Shown here one piece after another: positions 24,703 through 32,667 of a stretch of 42,160 nucleotides of DNA. The translations under genes were made by a program, and so were the position numbers. The stretch's first letter is position 1; each line of letters starts with the position of its first letter. Under the pieces are notes generated by a model, which searched no databases, was not told where the DNA came from, and saw nothing but the letters and a program-made list of their open reading frames with translations. Source of the stretch: Lachnospiraceae bacterium (GTDB lineage Bacteria; Bacillota; Clostridia; Lachnospirales; Lachnospiraceae); NCBI GenBank assembly GCA_024689465.1, contig JAILDL010000145.1, forward strand, positions 1 through 42,160, given 5' to 3'.

Positions 24703-26213
24703 TGAAACTGATTATTGATGCAGGGAAAAAAGAAGGGTACATTTCCCCTGAAATCTACGGCCACTTCAGCGAACATCTGGGAAGAGGCATTTACGAGGGA
24801 ATCTATGTAGGAGAGGATTCTGAGGTCCCCAATGTGGACGGTATCCGCAAGGATGTCCTGGATGCCTTAAAGGAAATTGAAGTTCCGGTGCTGCGCTGGC
24901 CCGGGGGCTGCTTTGCAGACGAATACCACTGGAAAGACGGCATCGGTCCCAAAGAGCAGCGCAAGAAGATGGTCAACACCAATTGGGGCGGGGTAACGGA
25001 GGATAACAGCTTCGGAACCCACGAATTTATGCGACTTTGCGAACTTCTTGGTTGCAAGGCGTATATTAACGGAAATCTGGGAACCGGAACGGCCAGGGAG
25101 ATGTCGGAATGGGTGGAATATATGACCGGAACCGGCTCTTCTCCCATGACGGAGCTGCGCAGGCAAAACGGCAGGGAGGAACCCTGGAAGGTAGACTTTT
25201 TTGCAGTCGGAAACGAATCCTGGGGATGCGGCGGCAACATGCGGGCACCCTATTATGCAGACCTGTACCGGCACTATCAGACATTCCTCAGAAACTATGA
25301 TCCGGAGCATCCTATCAAGAAGATCTGTGTGGGACCCGGAACGCCGGAGATCAAGTGGACCGAGGAAGTGCTGAAAGCATGCTTTGAGGATGCACCGGCA
25401 AATGCCCACGGATTTATGGATTATATTACCATTCATCACTATGTGGTACCGGATACCTGGAGCCATAAGGGAAGTGCAACCGCCTATCCCGAAGAACTCT
25501 GGTACAAGTCCTTAAATAAGGCCCGTTTCATGGAAACGATCATTCAGAGAAATGAGAATGTGCTGAATAAATACGATCCGGAAGGAAAGATCGCCTTATG
25601 CGTGGATGAGTGGGGCGGCTGGTATGATGTGGAACCCGGTACAAATCCCGGATTCCTGTATCAGCAGAGCACCATCCGGGATGCACTGATCGCATCCCTT
25701 ACCTTTGATATCTTCCATCGTCACTGCAAGCGCGTACGCATGGCCAACATTGCACAGATGGTCAATGTGCTGCAGTCCGTACTTCTTACAGAAGGCAGTG
25801 AGATGGTAAAGACCCCCACCTTCTATCTCTTTAAGATGTACAAAAATCATCAGGGTGGAGAAGTCTTAGCGAACTACCTGACCGATGTGGAAACCGAAGG
25901 TTTTGGCGAAGAAAAGGAAGATGCGATCCCTGTTATATCTGCTTCCGCATCAGAAAAAGACGGGGTGATCACGGTGACGATCACCAACTGCAGTCTGACC
26001 AAAGAAGAAACCCTGGAGGTGTCCTTACTGAACACCGGGGCAGGAAACGTGATCAACGCAACCATTCTGTCTGCAGACAGCATTCATGATTTCAATGATT
26101 TCCGAAAGGAAGAGAAAGTGACAGAGAAACCGTTCTCTGCCTATCAGGTAAAAGAAGGTAGCCTGAGCGTGACGCTGCCTGCACACAGTGTGGTACTACT
26201 CCGGTTAAAATAA
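24702..26213 (+). CDS. Alpha-N-arabinofuranosidase, GH51
   Basis: Intracellular glycoside hydrolase (503 aa) that removes terminal arabinofuranosyl residues from arabino-oligosaccharides. No signal peptide is present. The N-terminal GHFSEHLGRGIYEGIYVG and RWPGGCFADEYHWKDGIGP are GH51 hallmarks. In the TIM barrel the acid/base is Glu172 (AVGNESWGCGG) and the nucleophile Glu303 (CVDEWGGWYD). The C-terminal part from about 385 is the beta-sandwich domain. It is the last gene of the operon, overlapping the second permease by one base, so imported oligosaccharides are cut in the cytoplasm. The symbol abfA is often used, but I leave it empty because the exact ortholog is unproven. Confidence 0.94.
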   Translation: MKLIIDAGKKEGYISPEIYGHFSEHLGRGIYEGIYVGEDSEVPNVDGIRKDVLDALKEIEVPVLRWPGGCFADEYHWKDGIGPKEQRKKMVNTNWGGVTEDNSFGTHEFMRLCELLGCKAYINGNLGTGTAREMSEWVEYMTGTGSSPMTELRRQNGREEPWKVDFFAVGNESWGCGGNMRAPYYADLYRHYQTFLRNYDPEHPIKKICVGPGTPEIKWTEEVLKACFEDAPANAHGFMDYITIHHYVVPDTWSHKGSATAYPEELWYKSLNKARFMETIIQRNENVLNKYDPEGKIALCVDEWGGWYDVEPGTNPGFLYQQSTIRDALIASLTFDIFHRHCKRVRMANIAQMVNVLQSVLLTEGSEMVKTPTFYLFKMYKNHQGGEVLANYLTDVETEGFGEEKEDAIPVISASASEKDGVITVTITNCSLTKEETLEVSLLNTGAGNVINATILSADSIHDFNDFRKEEKVTEKPFSAYQVKEGSLSVTLPAHSVVLLRLK

Positions 26214-26246
26214 AGTACTCCCAAAACTCTATAGAATCCTGTAAAG

Positions 26247-26285
26247 AAAGAGCCTCTGATCCTGTTTTGACATCAGGGGCTCTTT
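26247..26285. terminator. Terminator between GH51 and the convergent GH43-like gene
   Basis: AAAGAGCCTCTGAT (26247-26260) and ATCAGGGGCTCTTT (26272-26285) pair over 14 positions with one G-U, around an 11-nt loop. A-runs before and T-runs at the end allow function on both strands, serving the two convergent genes. Confidence 0.75.
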
Positions 26286-26371
26286 CGCTGTTTGCCCGAA
26301 TGTATATCAATTGTATATCCCGGCCAGAAAAGTGTACCTTTGCTGAAAACGATAATCGGCTACGGGAAGGA

Positions 26372-27409
26372 TCAGCTGCGGTGGAAAACCGGATCTACCG
26401 AAAGGACATGTTCCTCCGTGCAGGGAGTCTGATAGCGCCACATCTGCGCAGCACCGCCTGCAAGATGATACCAGTTGCCGGTCACTTCGTTTTTGATGGC
26501 AAGAGAAGAAGCGGTCTCCTCCATTTCAAACAGCAGGATCCGTTTTTTCGGATGAATGTTGGGGCAATGCAGGCTCATCATCAGCTGTCCTCCGAAGGAA
26601 TGAAACAGCATGGCATGGCCGCCGTCCAGCGCGTACAGGGGAACTTCCTCCTGCTGCCAGGGGCCGGAAAGGCGCCCCGTAAGGGAACGGGCATATCCTA
26701 CGGTGTAGGCACCGCTATCGGTAAAGGAAGACCAGAGCATGATCAGCTGTCCGCCGGGCAGATGATGAAGAAAGGGACCGTCGGTCACCAGACCCCCATC
26801 GGTGCGGATCTTACCTCGCCAGGGCGCATCGGAAGCACGGAATAAAATAATGGGGTCACCGATGGAACAGCTCAGTTCATCGTTTAAGGGAATAGCACAG
26901 ATCTGTCCGTCGTAGACCTGCATCCATTCATGACAGAAGACCATCCAAGGCGCACCGTCTGCATCCACATATAAGGTACCGTCTAAACAATGCCATCCGG
27001 CAGGGGTTACGGGACCATCACCCACCGGTGTAAAAGGTCCTTCCGGTGAATCGGAGACCAGACACTGACAGCCGCGAAAACGACCTTCGGCACGGAAGGA
27101 AGAAATAAGATAATAACGCCCCTTCCAGATATGGACTTCCGGAGCCCAGTAATCCTGGTCTGCCCAAAAGGAACCTTTGCGGAAGCATACTTTCGGAATC
27201 GACCAGTGGATCAGATCCGGAGAAGAGATCACATAGAAACAGGGTTCGTCACAAACCTGATCGGGAAAACGATCGGCGTCGATAAATTGCACGTAGGTGT
27301 AATACAGACCGGTCTTTTCATCTGCCAGGATAAAAGGATCGGAAATATGCACATCCCGGATGCTGTAGGGATAATCCGCAAGAGGTGCGGAGGATATGGT
27401 AAATGCCAT
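26372..27409 (-). CDS. GH43-like beta-propeller glycosidase
   Basis: Putative five-bladed beta-propeller glycosidase (345 aa) without a signal peptide. The catalytic-base region is SDPFIL with Asp24. DYWAPEVHIWKGRYYL (about 86-101) is the typical GH43 second blade, and LDGTLYVDADG gives Asp143 as the pKa-modulating residue. The usual GH43 acid motif EGP appears as VTDGPF with Asp210. CHEWMQ (Glu161) might supply the acid. The pattern MLWSS ... GYARS ... GPW ... DGGHAMLF is seen in a GH43-related group annotated as arabinosidase or xylosidase. Start ATG 27409 has AAGGTGG upstream. A TATAAT (27471-27466, minus) may be the -10 box, without a convincing -35. Confidence 0.8.
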   Translation of the reverse strand: MAFTISSAPLADYPYSIRDVHISDPFILADEKTGLYYTYVQFIDADRFPDQVCDEPCFYVISSPDLIHWSIPKVCFRKGSFWADQDYWAPEVHIWKGRYYLISSFRAEGRFRGCQCLVSDSPEGPFTPVGDGPVTPAGWHCLDGTLYVDADGAPWMVFCHEWMQVYDGQICAIPLNDELSCSIGDPIILFRASDAPWRGKIRTDGGLVTDGPFLHHLPGGQLIMLWSSFTDSGAYTVGYARSLTGRLSGPWQQEEVPLYALDGGHAMLFHSFGGQLMMSLHCPNIHPKKRILLFEMEETASSLAIKNEVTGNWYHLAGGAAQMWRYQTPCTEEHVLSVDPVFHRS

Positions 27410-27618
27410 AGGACCACCTTTCTTCTCATTGAGAGAGGCTTATGATAAAGTGAGTACAGAAAAATTATACTGCCGCCCGAAAGCAAATCCTAGTAAGTCC
27501 CTGCAGAAAACAAATAATATCCGGGGAAAGCCAACGATTTTTAAGAATCATACGGACAGGGAGAACGGCGGAAAAAGAGATCATAAGGGATCAATCGGAA
27601 AGGAAGAGAAATCAGTAT

Positions 27619-28074
27619 ATGCGTTTTGTGATTCAAAGGGTACAGGAAGCATCTGTTACCGTAGAGGGAAAATGTGTGGGAAAGATCGGGAAGGGGTTTC
27701 TTGTCCTGATCGGGATCGAAGATACGGATACAGAAGAGATCGCGGACAAGATGGTGGCAAAGCTTATCGGTCTGCGGATCTTTGCGGATGAAAACGATAA
27801 GACCAATCTGTCTCTCATGGATGTACAGGGACAGCTGTTGATGATCTCCCAGTTTACACTGTATGCGGATTGCAAAAAAGGGAATCGCCCTTCCTTTGTG
27901 AAGGCGGGAAAACCGGATCTGGCCAATAGGCTGTATGAATACATCTGTGAGAAATGCCGGCAGCAGGTTGATGTGGTGGAGAAAGGGATCTTTGGAGCGG
28001 ATATGAAAGTATCCCTTCTAAACGACGGACCCTTTACCATTTTGTTAGACAGCGAGGAGATCTTGCACCGCTAG
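27619..28074 (+). CDS. dtd: D-aminoacyl-tRNA deacylase
   Basis: Enzyme (151 aa) that hydrolyses D-amino acids, and glycine mischarged on tRNA-Ala, from tRNA. The family motifs are complete: [17 protein letters not shown] at the N-terminus, the catalytic-region [17 protein letters not shown] (77-93, with Thr80) and the cross-subunit Gly-Pro motif in [11 protein letters not shown] (135-145). The homodimer is cytoplasmic. It stands alone between two glycosidase genes on the other strand. The 209-bp gap in front shows no convincing promoter; the ribosome binding site is GGAAGAG-like, 10-14 nt before ATG. Confidence 0.95.
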   Translation: MRFVIQRVQEASVTVEGKCVGKIGKGFLVLIGIEDTDTEEIADKMVAKLIGLRIFADENDKTNLSLMDVQGQLLMISQFTLYADCKKGNRPSFVKAGKPDLANRLYEYICEKCRQQVDVVEKGIFGADMKVSLLNDGPFTILLDSEEILHR

Positions 28075-28123
28075 CAGGAAAGAGGATCTGCGTGAGAAAA
28101 ACGGCGATCCGGCAGCAATGGTA

Positions 28124-28176
28124 GAAAAAAGAAAATAAAAAAAGGAAAAAAGAAAAAGGAATAGGAAAAAGAAAAG
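28124..28176. repeat. Polypurine tract
   Basis: About 53 bases that are almost only A and G on the + strand (a few T), made of short AAAAAG/GGAAAAA-type runs. On the minus strand it is a long pyrimidine tract directly after the terminator hairpin of the GH105 gene. Confidence 0.6.
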
Positions 28177-28219
28177 GCCCGGAGGGATGGGTAAACACAT
28201 CGCCTCACGGGCCTTTTTG
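28172..28219. terminator. Terminator shared by dtd and the GH105 gene
   Basis: AAAAGGCCCG (28172-28181) pairs with CGGGCCTTTT (28208-28217) around a 26-nt loop, with a T at the + side. On the minus strand it is followed by a very long T-rich stretch (the polypurine tract), making it strongest for the GH105 transcript. Confidence 0.75.
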
Positions 28220-28235
28220 TACGGATTTATAAGGA

Positions 28236-29309
28236 TTACAGATCGATATCCATGGCCTGGGCACACATCAGAAGGAAGGCACCGACGCCATGCAGATCAT
28301 TTTCGGAAGTGGGCCGGGCAACGTAAAAGGCATAATCTCCTACGCCGGTTCCGATGCATACATTTCCTACGATCAGGTCTTCTCCTTCCATGGACAGGGA
28401 GCGGATCACACCTTCATAGCCTTTTTTGGCAGAGTCCAGATAGGAAGGATCCAGCAGGCCTTTACGAACCGCTTTGATCAGAGCGGCAACATACAGACAG
28501 GAACAGGAATTTTCCAGCCAGTTATCGGCACGGTCACCCTTATCCACCACCTGATACCATCTGCCGTCTTCGGACTGGAACTTTGTGATGGCAATGAGAA
28601 GGTCTCGCACAGCGTCTTCGATCTCTCCCCGCTTGGGGTGATCTTCCGGGATAAAGTCCAGGTCATCCAGGATCGCTACGGGAACCCAGCCTATGCTGCG
28701 GCCCCAGAATTCGGGACTTTTTCCGGTAACCGGGTCAGCCCATTCCTGCGCTCTGGCATCATCGTAGGCGTGATACCACAGACCGGTGGCCTCATCTTTG
28801 CAATGATCCCGCATTAACAGGATCTGCTTTGCTACAAAGTCAAAATATTCGGGATGATCAAAGGTCTTTCCGTATTCCGCACAGATGGGACCGCCCATGT
28901 ACAGGCCGTCCAGCCACATCTGGTGGTCGCGGAAACTCTTATGCCAAAGACCGCCGTCTTCGTTGTGAACAAAGTTGTAAACCAGGGGAGCCAAAGTATG
29001 CAGCGCCTTTTCGTAGCGGGCATCCCCGGTCTTTTTCAAAAGGTGATACAGCAGGATCCCGGGCTGGATGTCATCCATCTGTCCCTTGTCGAATTGCAGG
29101 ATGTTTCCCTCCATGTCCATGCAGGAATCCACCCAGGCTTTTACATAATCATAAAAACGCTGGTCTCCGGTGCGTTCATAGATCTGGTAAACACCGGACA
29201 AAAATACGCCCTGATGATAATGAAACCGACCCTTGGGAGGCAGATCCGGGGCATCGAATTTGCGCATCATGGTTTCAATGGAAGCGGTCGCATAGTTTCT
29301 GGCTTTCAT
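28236..29309 (-). CDS. GH105 unsaturated rhamnogalacturonyl hydrolase (YteR/YesR-like)
   Basis: Cytoplasmic hydrolase (357 aa, no signal peptide) that removes the unsaturated galacturonosyl residue left at oligosaccharide ends by pectate or rhamnogalacturonan lyases. The alpha/alpha-barrel motifs fit GH105: HYHQGVFLSGVYQIYERTGD (about 30-49), FDKGQMDDIQPGILLYHL (73-90) and the catalytic DHQMWLDGLYMGGP with Asp134, which corresponds to Asp143 of YteR. WGRSIGWVPVAILDDL and NWLENSCSCLYVAALI follow. Its presence ties the region to rhamnogalacturonan I. A cre-like palindrome sits in its promoter. SD AAAGGAG lies 6-7 nt before ATG 29309. Confidence 0.93.
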   Translation of the reverse strand: MKARNYATASIETMMRKFDAPDLPPKGRFHYHQGVFLSGVYQIYERTGDQRFYDYVKAWVDSCMDMEGNILQFDKGQMDDIQPGILLYHLLKKTGDARYEKALHTLAPLVYNFVHNEDGGLWHKSFRDHQMWLDGLYMGGPICAEYGKTFDHPEYFDFVAKQILLMRDHCKDEATGLWYHAYDDARAQEWADPVTGKSPEFWGRSIGWVPVAILDDLDFIPEDHPKRGEIEDAVRDLLIAITKFQSEDGRWYQVVDKGDRADNWLENSCSCLYVAALIKAVRKGLLDPSYLDSAKKGYEGVIRSLSMEGEDLIVGNVCIGTGVGDYAFYVARPTSENDLHGVGAFLLMCAQAMDIDL

Positions 29310-29373
29310 AAACTCTCCTTTTTGGCAGGCATTGGTGATTGCTCTTAAAAACGGATCAGAACCGTATGGAGCT

Positions 29374-29403
29374 ATTCTACCATAAATGTAAGCGCTTACA
29401 CAA
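29374..29403 (-). promoter_or_regulatory. Putative promoter of the GH105 gene
   Basis: On the minus strand TTGTGT (29403-29398) and TAGAAT (29379-29374) are 18 bp apart. The spacer and -35 are covered by the cre-like palindrome. Confidence 0.5.
29387..29400. promoter_or_regulatory. cre-like operator TGTAAGCGCTTACA
   Basis: A perfect 14-bp palindrome that fits the CcpA catabolite-responsive element consensus (TGWAANCGNTNWCA). Lying between -35 and -10 of the GH105 promoter, it predicts repression, either by CcpA in the presence of a preferred sugar or by another LacI-family protein. Confidence 0.75.
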
Positions 29404-29431
29404 ATAAAAAATCAGGAGACCGCAAGGCGCC

Positions 29432-30448
29432 TCATCGCCTTCTGCGGGTGGAACTTCGCACCATGATCTCATGCTCGGTACGGATCATGTGCTTTACTTC
29501 CTGCCCGTGGAGGAGCTGGACCATGGCCTGTGCCGCTGCGATGCCCTGACTTCTGGCATCGATGTGCACGGCGGTGATGGGAGGCGTATGACGGACCATA
29601 TTGCTGGAATCAAAGCAGGAAGCCAGGAGCATATCTTCCGGAACCGACAGACCGGCTTCCACCAGGGCTTCAAAGGCCCATTCGGTCAGCACGTCGTCCC
29701 CGCAGATAATGGCGTCCGCACCGGAAGTAATGGCTTTATCCACTGCGGAAAAACAATCGTCTCTTGTTTCCACATTGTTAAAGATCACGGCTGCATCGGA
29801 GGCGGTATCCCGGTCGAAGATGCCCTTTTCAATTCCCCGCTGGCGGTTCTCATTGACGATATAGGTGGTATTTCCGCCGATGTAGGCGATCTTTTTTGCG
29901 CCGCAGGCGGCCACGCAGTCCACCAGTTCCCGGCAGGCCAGGGAAATATTACCGTCCACCATGACTGCATCTTTGTTGCCGGAACCCAGGATCACCACGG
30001 GAAGACCGTGCTTTTTCAGATGGGAAATACTGCGCTCCTGCTCGATGGAACGGGTAAAGATGGCCCCGTCGATCTTTCCTTTTTCCACGGCCTGGCGAAG
30101 CGGACGATACTCATTGGAATTACAAAGGATGAGAAGCGTTTCATAGTTGGATTCCGCCAGGGTGGCAGCAGCCCCCAGCAGGGCCAGGTGGAAAAATTCC
30201 GATTCATAGAGCAGGTCCCGGGATAAGACCACGGCCACGTTTCCGCTTTGGCCGGACTTTGTGCGATAGGAGGCCTGTTTTTTCTGAGAGGGGGAAAGGT
30301 AGCCCATTTCTTCAGCAAGAATGCGCACCTTTTCGCGGGTAGCGGCAGAGATCCGTCCGTTTCCGGACAGGGCGCGGGAAACTGTGGTTTCCGACAGATC
30401 CAGCTTCTGAGCAAGAAGGGATAATTTGGCAGATCGGGAGGTTGGCAT
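29432..30448 (-). CDS. LacI-family transcriptional regulator (second sugar module)
   Basis: LacI/GalR-type regulator (338 aa from ATG 30448). The helix-turn-helix is at about 8-29 (KLSLLAQKLDLSETTVSRALSG), with an unusual start lacking the common T-I-x-D-V-A pattern. A hinge follows near 48-60, then the sensor domain (GNVAVVLSRDLL ... DGAIFTRS ... AKKIAYIGGNTTYI ... ADAIICGDDVLTEWAFEAL ... TAVHIDARSQGIAAAQAM). A longer upstream open frame exists, but ATG 30448 is preceded by AAAGGA at 7 nt and starts just before the DNA-binding domain. It is divergent from the permease-permease-lipoprotein operon, its probable target. The inducer is unknown. Confidence 0.92.
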   Translation of the reverse strand: MPTSRSAKLSLLAQKLDLSETTVSRALSGNGRISAATREKVRILAEEMGYLSPSQKKQASYRTKSGQSGNVAVVLSRDLLYESEFFHLALLGAAATLAESNYETLLILCNSNEYRPLRQAVEKGKIDGAIFTRSIEQERSISHLKKHGLPVVILGSGNKDAVMVDGNISLACRELVDCVAACGAKKIAYIGGNTTYIVNENRQRGIEKGIFDRDTASDAAVIFNNVETRDDCFSAVDKAITSGADAIICGDDVLTEWAFEALVEAGLSVPEDMLLASCFDSSNMVRHTPPITAVHIDARSQGIAAAQAMVQLLHGQEVKHMIRTEHEIMVRSSTRRRR

Positions 30449-30530
30449 AGGAGGATCCTTTCGTTTGTGAAAATAAGCAGGGAAGCAAAATGCCCGGGTA
30501 AAAGGCCGGGAACAAAGAGTTTCTATAGTT

Positions 30531-30559
30531 ATCATACGAAAAAACGAAAGGTAAAACAA
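30531..30559 (-). promoter_or_regulatory. Putative promoter of the second lacI-family gene
   Basis: On the minus strand TTGTTT (30559-30554) and TATGAT (30536-30531) have a 17-bp spacer. The phased TTGCGCAA sites begin 7 bp upstream of the -35 box. Confidence 0.55.
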
Positions 30560-30565
30560 TGGACT

Positions 30566-30615
30566 TTGCGCAAGAAATAAAAAGAATTGCGCAAAAGTAG
30601 CGCAATTTTGCGCAG
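30566..30615. repeat. Helically phased TTGCGCAA-like sites
   Basis: TTGCGCAA at 30566 and 30587, TAGCGCAA at 30598 and TTGCGCAG at 30608. Start distances are 21, 11 and 10 bp, that is, multiples of one DNA turn, so the sites face the same side. They lie between the divergent promoters of the regulator and the transporter operon. I infer a regulator-binding array. Confidence 0.75.
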
Positions 30616-30650
30616 ATATTTGCTGTTTTTTATCTTTTTCGCCAATGGAT

Positions 30651-30680
30651 TTGGATTGTACAGATTGCATAGAATATAAA
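30651..30680 (+). promoter_or_regulatory. Putative promoter of the second transporter operon
   Basis: TTGGAT (30651-30656) and TATAAA (30675-30680) with an 18-bp spacer; an overlapping TAGAAT at 30670 is another possible -10 box. The start would be near 30687, giving a leader of about 85 nt. Confidence 0.4.
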
Positions 30681-30711
30681 CGTATCGAGGAACAAAAGAA
30701 TAAAACTTGCA

Positions 30712-30741
30712 CAGTTTCCGGCGGAGGCAACACGGAAACTG
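30712..30741 (+). repeat. Leader hairpin with GGAGG in its loop
   Basis: A perfect 9-bp inverted repeat, CAGTTTCCG (30712-30720) and CGGAAACTG (30733-30741), with a 12-nt loop that contains GGAGG. It lies in the predicted leader, 30 bp before the first permease start, with no T-run, so it is not a terminator. Confidence 0.6.
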
Positions 30742-30771
30742 GCAGATTATTTCGCGATTTTGGGGTTAACA

Positions 30772-31713
30772 ATGGAAAAGAATCAAAAAGTTCAAACAAA
30801 ACTTCCCTTCGGTAAAGTGATTCGCAGGCATTGGCTGCTTCTGTTGATGCTGCTGCCGTCCTTACTGTATGTCATCATCTTCAGCTACCTGCCGATGACC
30901 GGTATCGTTTTGGCTTTTAAGCAATATAACTACAACGGAGGCATCTACTTTTCTCCCTGGAACGGTCTGACCAACTTTAAAGCTCTGATGATCTCCGGCA
31001 AGTTGGGCATGGTCACCCGAAACACCCTGCTGTATAATATCGGCTTTATCTTTCTGGGTGTGATCTTTGAAATGGGAAGTGCCATCCTCATCAACGAGCT
31101 GATCTCCAAGGTGTTTAAAAAGGTCAGCCAGTCCCTGATGTTCCTGCCCTATTTCATCAGTTGGGTTGTGGCAGGCGCGATCATGTACAACATCTTCAAT
31201 TATGAAAAAGGTGTATTCAACCATGTACTGGTGATGCTGGGAGCTTCTCCTTTCGATCTGTACAATACCCCCGGGGCATGGCCCTTTGTGATCATCGCCT
31301 TAAAGCTCTGGAAACAGACGGGATATGGTTCGGTGGTCTATCTGGCGGCCATCACCGGTCTGGATCAGGAGATGTTCGAAGCGGCCAGCATCGACGGCGC
31401 CAGCGCATGGCAGAAGATCCGGTATCTTACCATCCCGTCTCTGATCCCCACCATGATGATCCTGGTACTTTTGGGGATCGGAAACATCTTCCGCGGAGAC
31501 TTCGGACTGTTCTATCAGACCGTACGCAGCAGTGCTCTGCTGCAGCCGGCAACGGATATCATCGATACCTACGTTTTCCGTCTCCTCATTGATAACGGCA
31601 ACATCGGCGTTTCCGCCGCTGCCAGCTTATATCAGTCGGTACTTTGCTTTGTGACCATCACCATCGCCAACAAGCTGGTGAAAAAAGCAAACCCGGATTA
31701 CGCATTGTATTAA
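30772..31713 (+). CDS. Sugar ABC transporter permease, LplB type (second module)
   Basis: Inner-membrane permease (313 aa from ATG 30772; TTG 30760 would add four residues). The first membrane segment is at about 21-43 (WLLLLMLLPSLLYVIIFSYLP), followed by MTGIVLAFKQYNYNGG, typical for the LplB/YteP branch. The EAA loop is FEAASIDGASAWQKIRYLTIPSLIP (about 205-229). About six membrane segments are expected. GGGG 7 nt before ATG serves as ribosome binding site. It pairs with the next permease. It is clearly related to, but diverged from, the first-module permease at 22861, which suggests a different substrate. Confidence 0.93.
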   Translation: MEKNQKVQTKLPFGKVIRRHWLLLLMLLPSLLYVIIFSYLPMTGIVLAFKQYNYNGGIYFSPWNGLTNFKALMISGKLGMVTRNTLLYNIGFIFLGVIFEMGSAILINELISKVFKKVSQSLMFLPYFISWVVAGAIMYNIFNYEKGVFNHVLVMLGASPFDLYNTPGAWPFVIIALKLWKQTGYGSVVYLAAITGLDQEMFEAASIDGASAWQKIRYLTIPSLIPTMMILVLLGIGNIFRGDFGLFYQTVRSSALLQPATDIIDTYVFRLLIDNGNIGVSAAASLYQSVLCFVTITIANKLVKKANPDYALY

Positions 31714-31724
31714 GGAGGAGTGGC

Positions 31725-32648
31725 ATGAGCGCGATAACAAGAAAGCAAACCATAAACCACAGACCTCTTGGAAAAGATGAACTGTCCATTAACATCGTGG
31801 GCATCCTGCTGATCGGCCTCTTTGCATTGATCTGTGTACTGCCCTTTTACCTGATCATCATCGCATCCTTTACCGCAGAGACCAGCCTGATCCGAAATGG
31901 CTATCCCCTGCTTCCGAACCTGGCGGACTTTAGCCTGGACAGCTATAAGCTGAGCCTGAAAAACCCGGTTGCGATCCTGACCAGCTATGGAGTGACCATC
32001 GGTGTGACGGCTCTGGGAACCTTCTGTGCCGTTCTTTTGTCCACCATGACAGGATACGTGCTTTCCAGAAAGGACTTTCCCTGGAGAAATAAGTTTTCCT
32101 TCTTTTATTTCTTCACTACTTTGTTTAACGGCGGTCTGGTTCCCTGGTATCTCTTATGTGTACGGTATCTGAACTTTAAAAACAGCATCGCAGGTCTTCT
32201 TCTGCCCTTAATGTTTTCCGTATGGAATATGATCATTGCCAAGTCCTTTATGCTGGGGCTGCCCATGGAGATCACGGAATCCGCCAAGATCGACGGAGCC
32301 AATGATCTGGTGATCTTTGTAAAGCTGATCCTTCCGCTGTCCAAGCCGCTGATCGCGACGCTGGCCCTGTTTTCGGCCCTGGCCTACTGGAACGACTGGT
32401 ACAACTGCATGTTGTACATCACCAATGAGAACCTGTTCACCCTGCAGTATTATCTGCAACGGATCCTGGGAAGTGCGGAAGCCATGCGGATCGTGGCGGA
32501 AAAATCCGGTATCGCCCTTCCTTCCATCCCCATTGAGAGTATGAAGATGTCCATGACGGTCATCGCTACCGGACCCATCGTGTTGCTTTATCCCTTCGTA
32601 CAGCGCTATTTCGTGAAGGGATTAACCATAGGAGCAGTAAAAGGTTAA
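31725..32648 (+). CDS. Sugar ABC transporter permease, LplC type (second module)
   Basis: Second permease (307 aa from ATG 31725). A longer in-frame opening begins inside the previous gene, but AAGGAGGAG 5-8 nt before ATG 31725 decides the start. The first membrane segment is at about 25-47 (IVGILLIGLFALICVLPFYLI). LFNGGLVPWYLL and the EAA loop ESAKIDGANDLVIFVKLILPLSKP are characteristic, and the end is YPFVQRYFVKGLTIGAVKG. It lies 11 bp after its partner and 19 bp before the lipoprotein gene. No ATPase gene is nearby. Confidence 0.93.
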   Translation: MSAITRKQTINHRPLGKDELSINIVGILLIGLFALICVLPFYLIIIASFTAETSLIRNGYPLLPNLADFSLDSYKLSLKNPVAILTSYGVTIGVTALGTFCAVLLSTMTGYVLSRKDFPWRNKFSFFYFFTTLFNGGLVPWYLLCVRYLNFKNSIAGLLLPLMFSVWNMIIAKSFMLGLPMEITESAKIDGANDLVIFVKLILPLSKPLIATLALFSALAYWNDWYNCMLYITNENLFTLQYYLQRILGSAEAMRIVAEKSGIALPSIPIESMKMSMTVIATGPIVLLYPFVQRYFVKGLTIGAVKG

Positions 32649-32667
32649 AGATATGAAGGAGGTTACA

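Noticed and set aside
29471-30226. 251-aa open frame on the plus strand
   Set aside because: It is the reverse of the LacI-family gene 29432-30448, rich in His/Gly by codon mirroring, with no family similarity.
30449-30799. 117-aa N-terminal extension of the second LacI regulator
   Set aside because: It would run through its own promoter and the phased repeats; ATG 30448 with AAAGGA directly before the helix-turn-helix is a better start.
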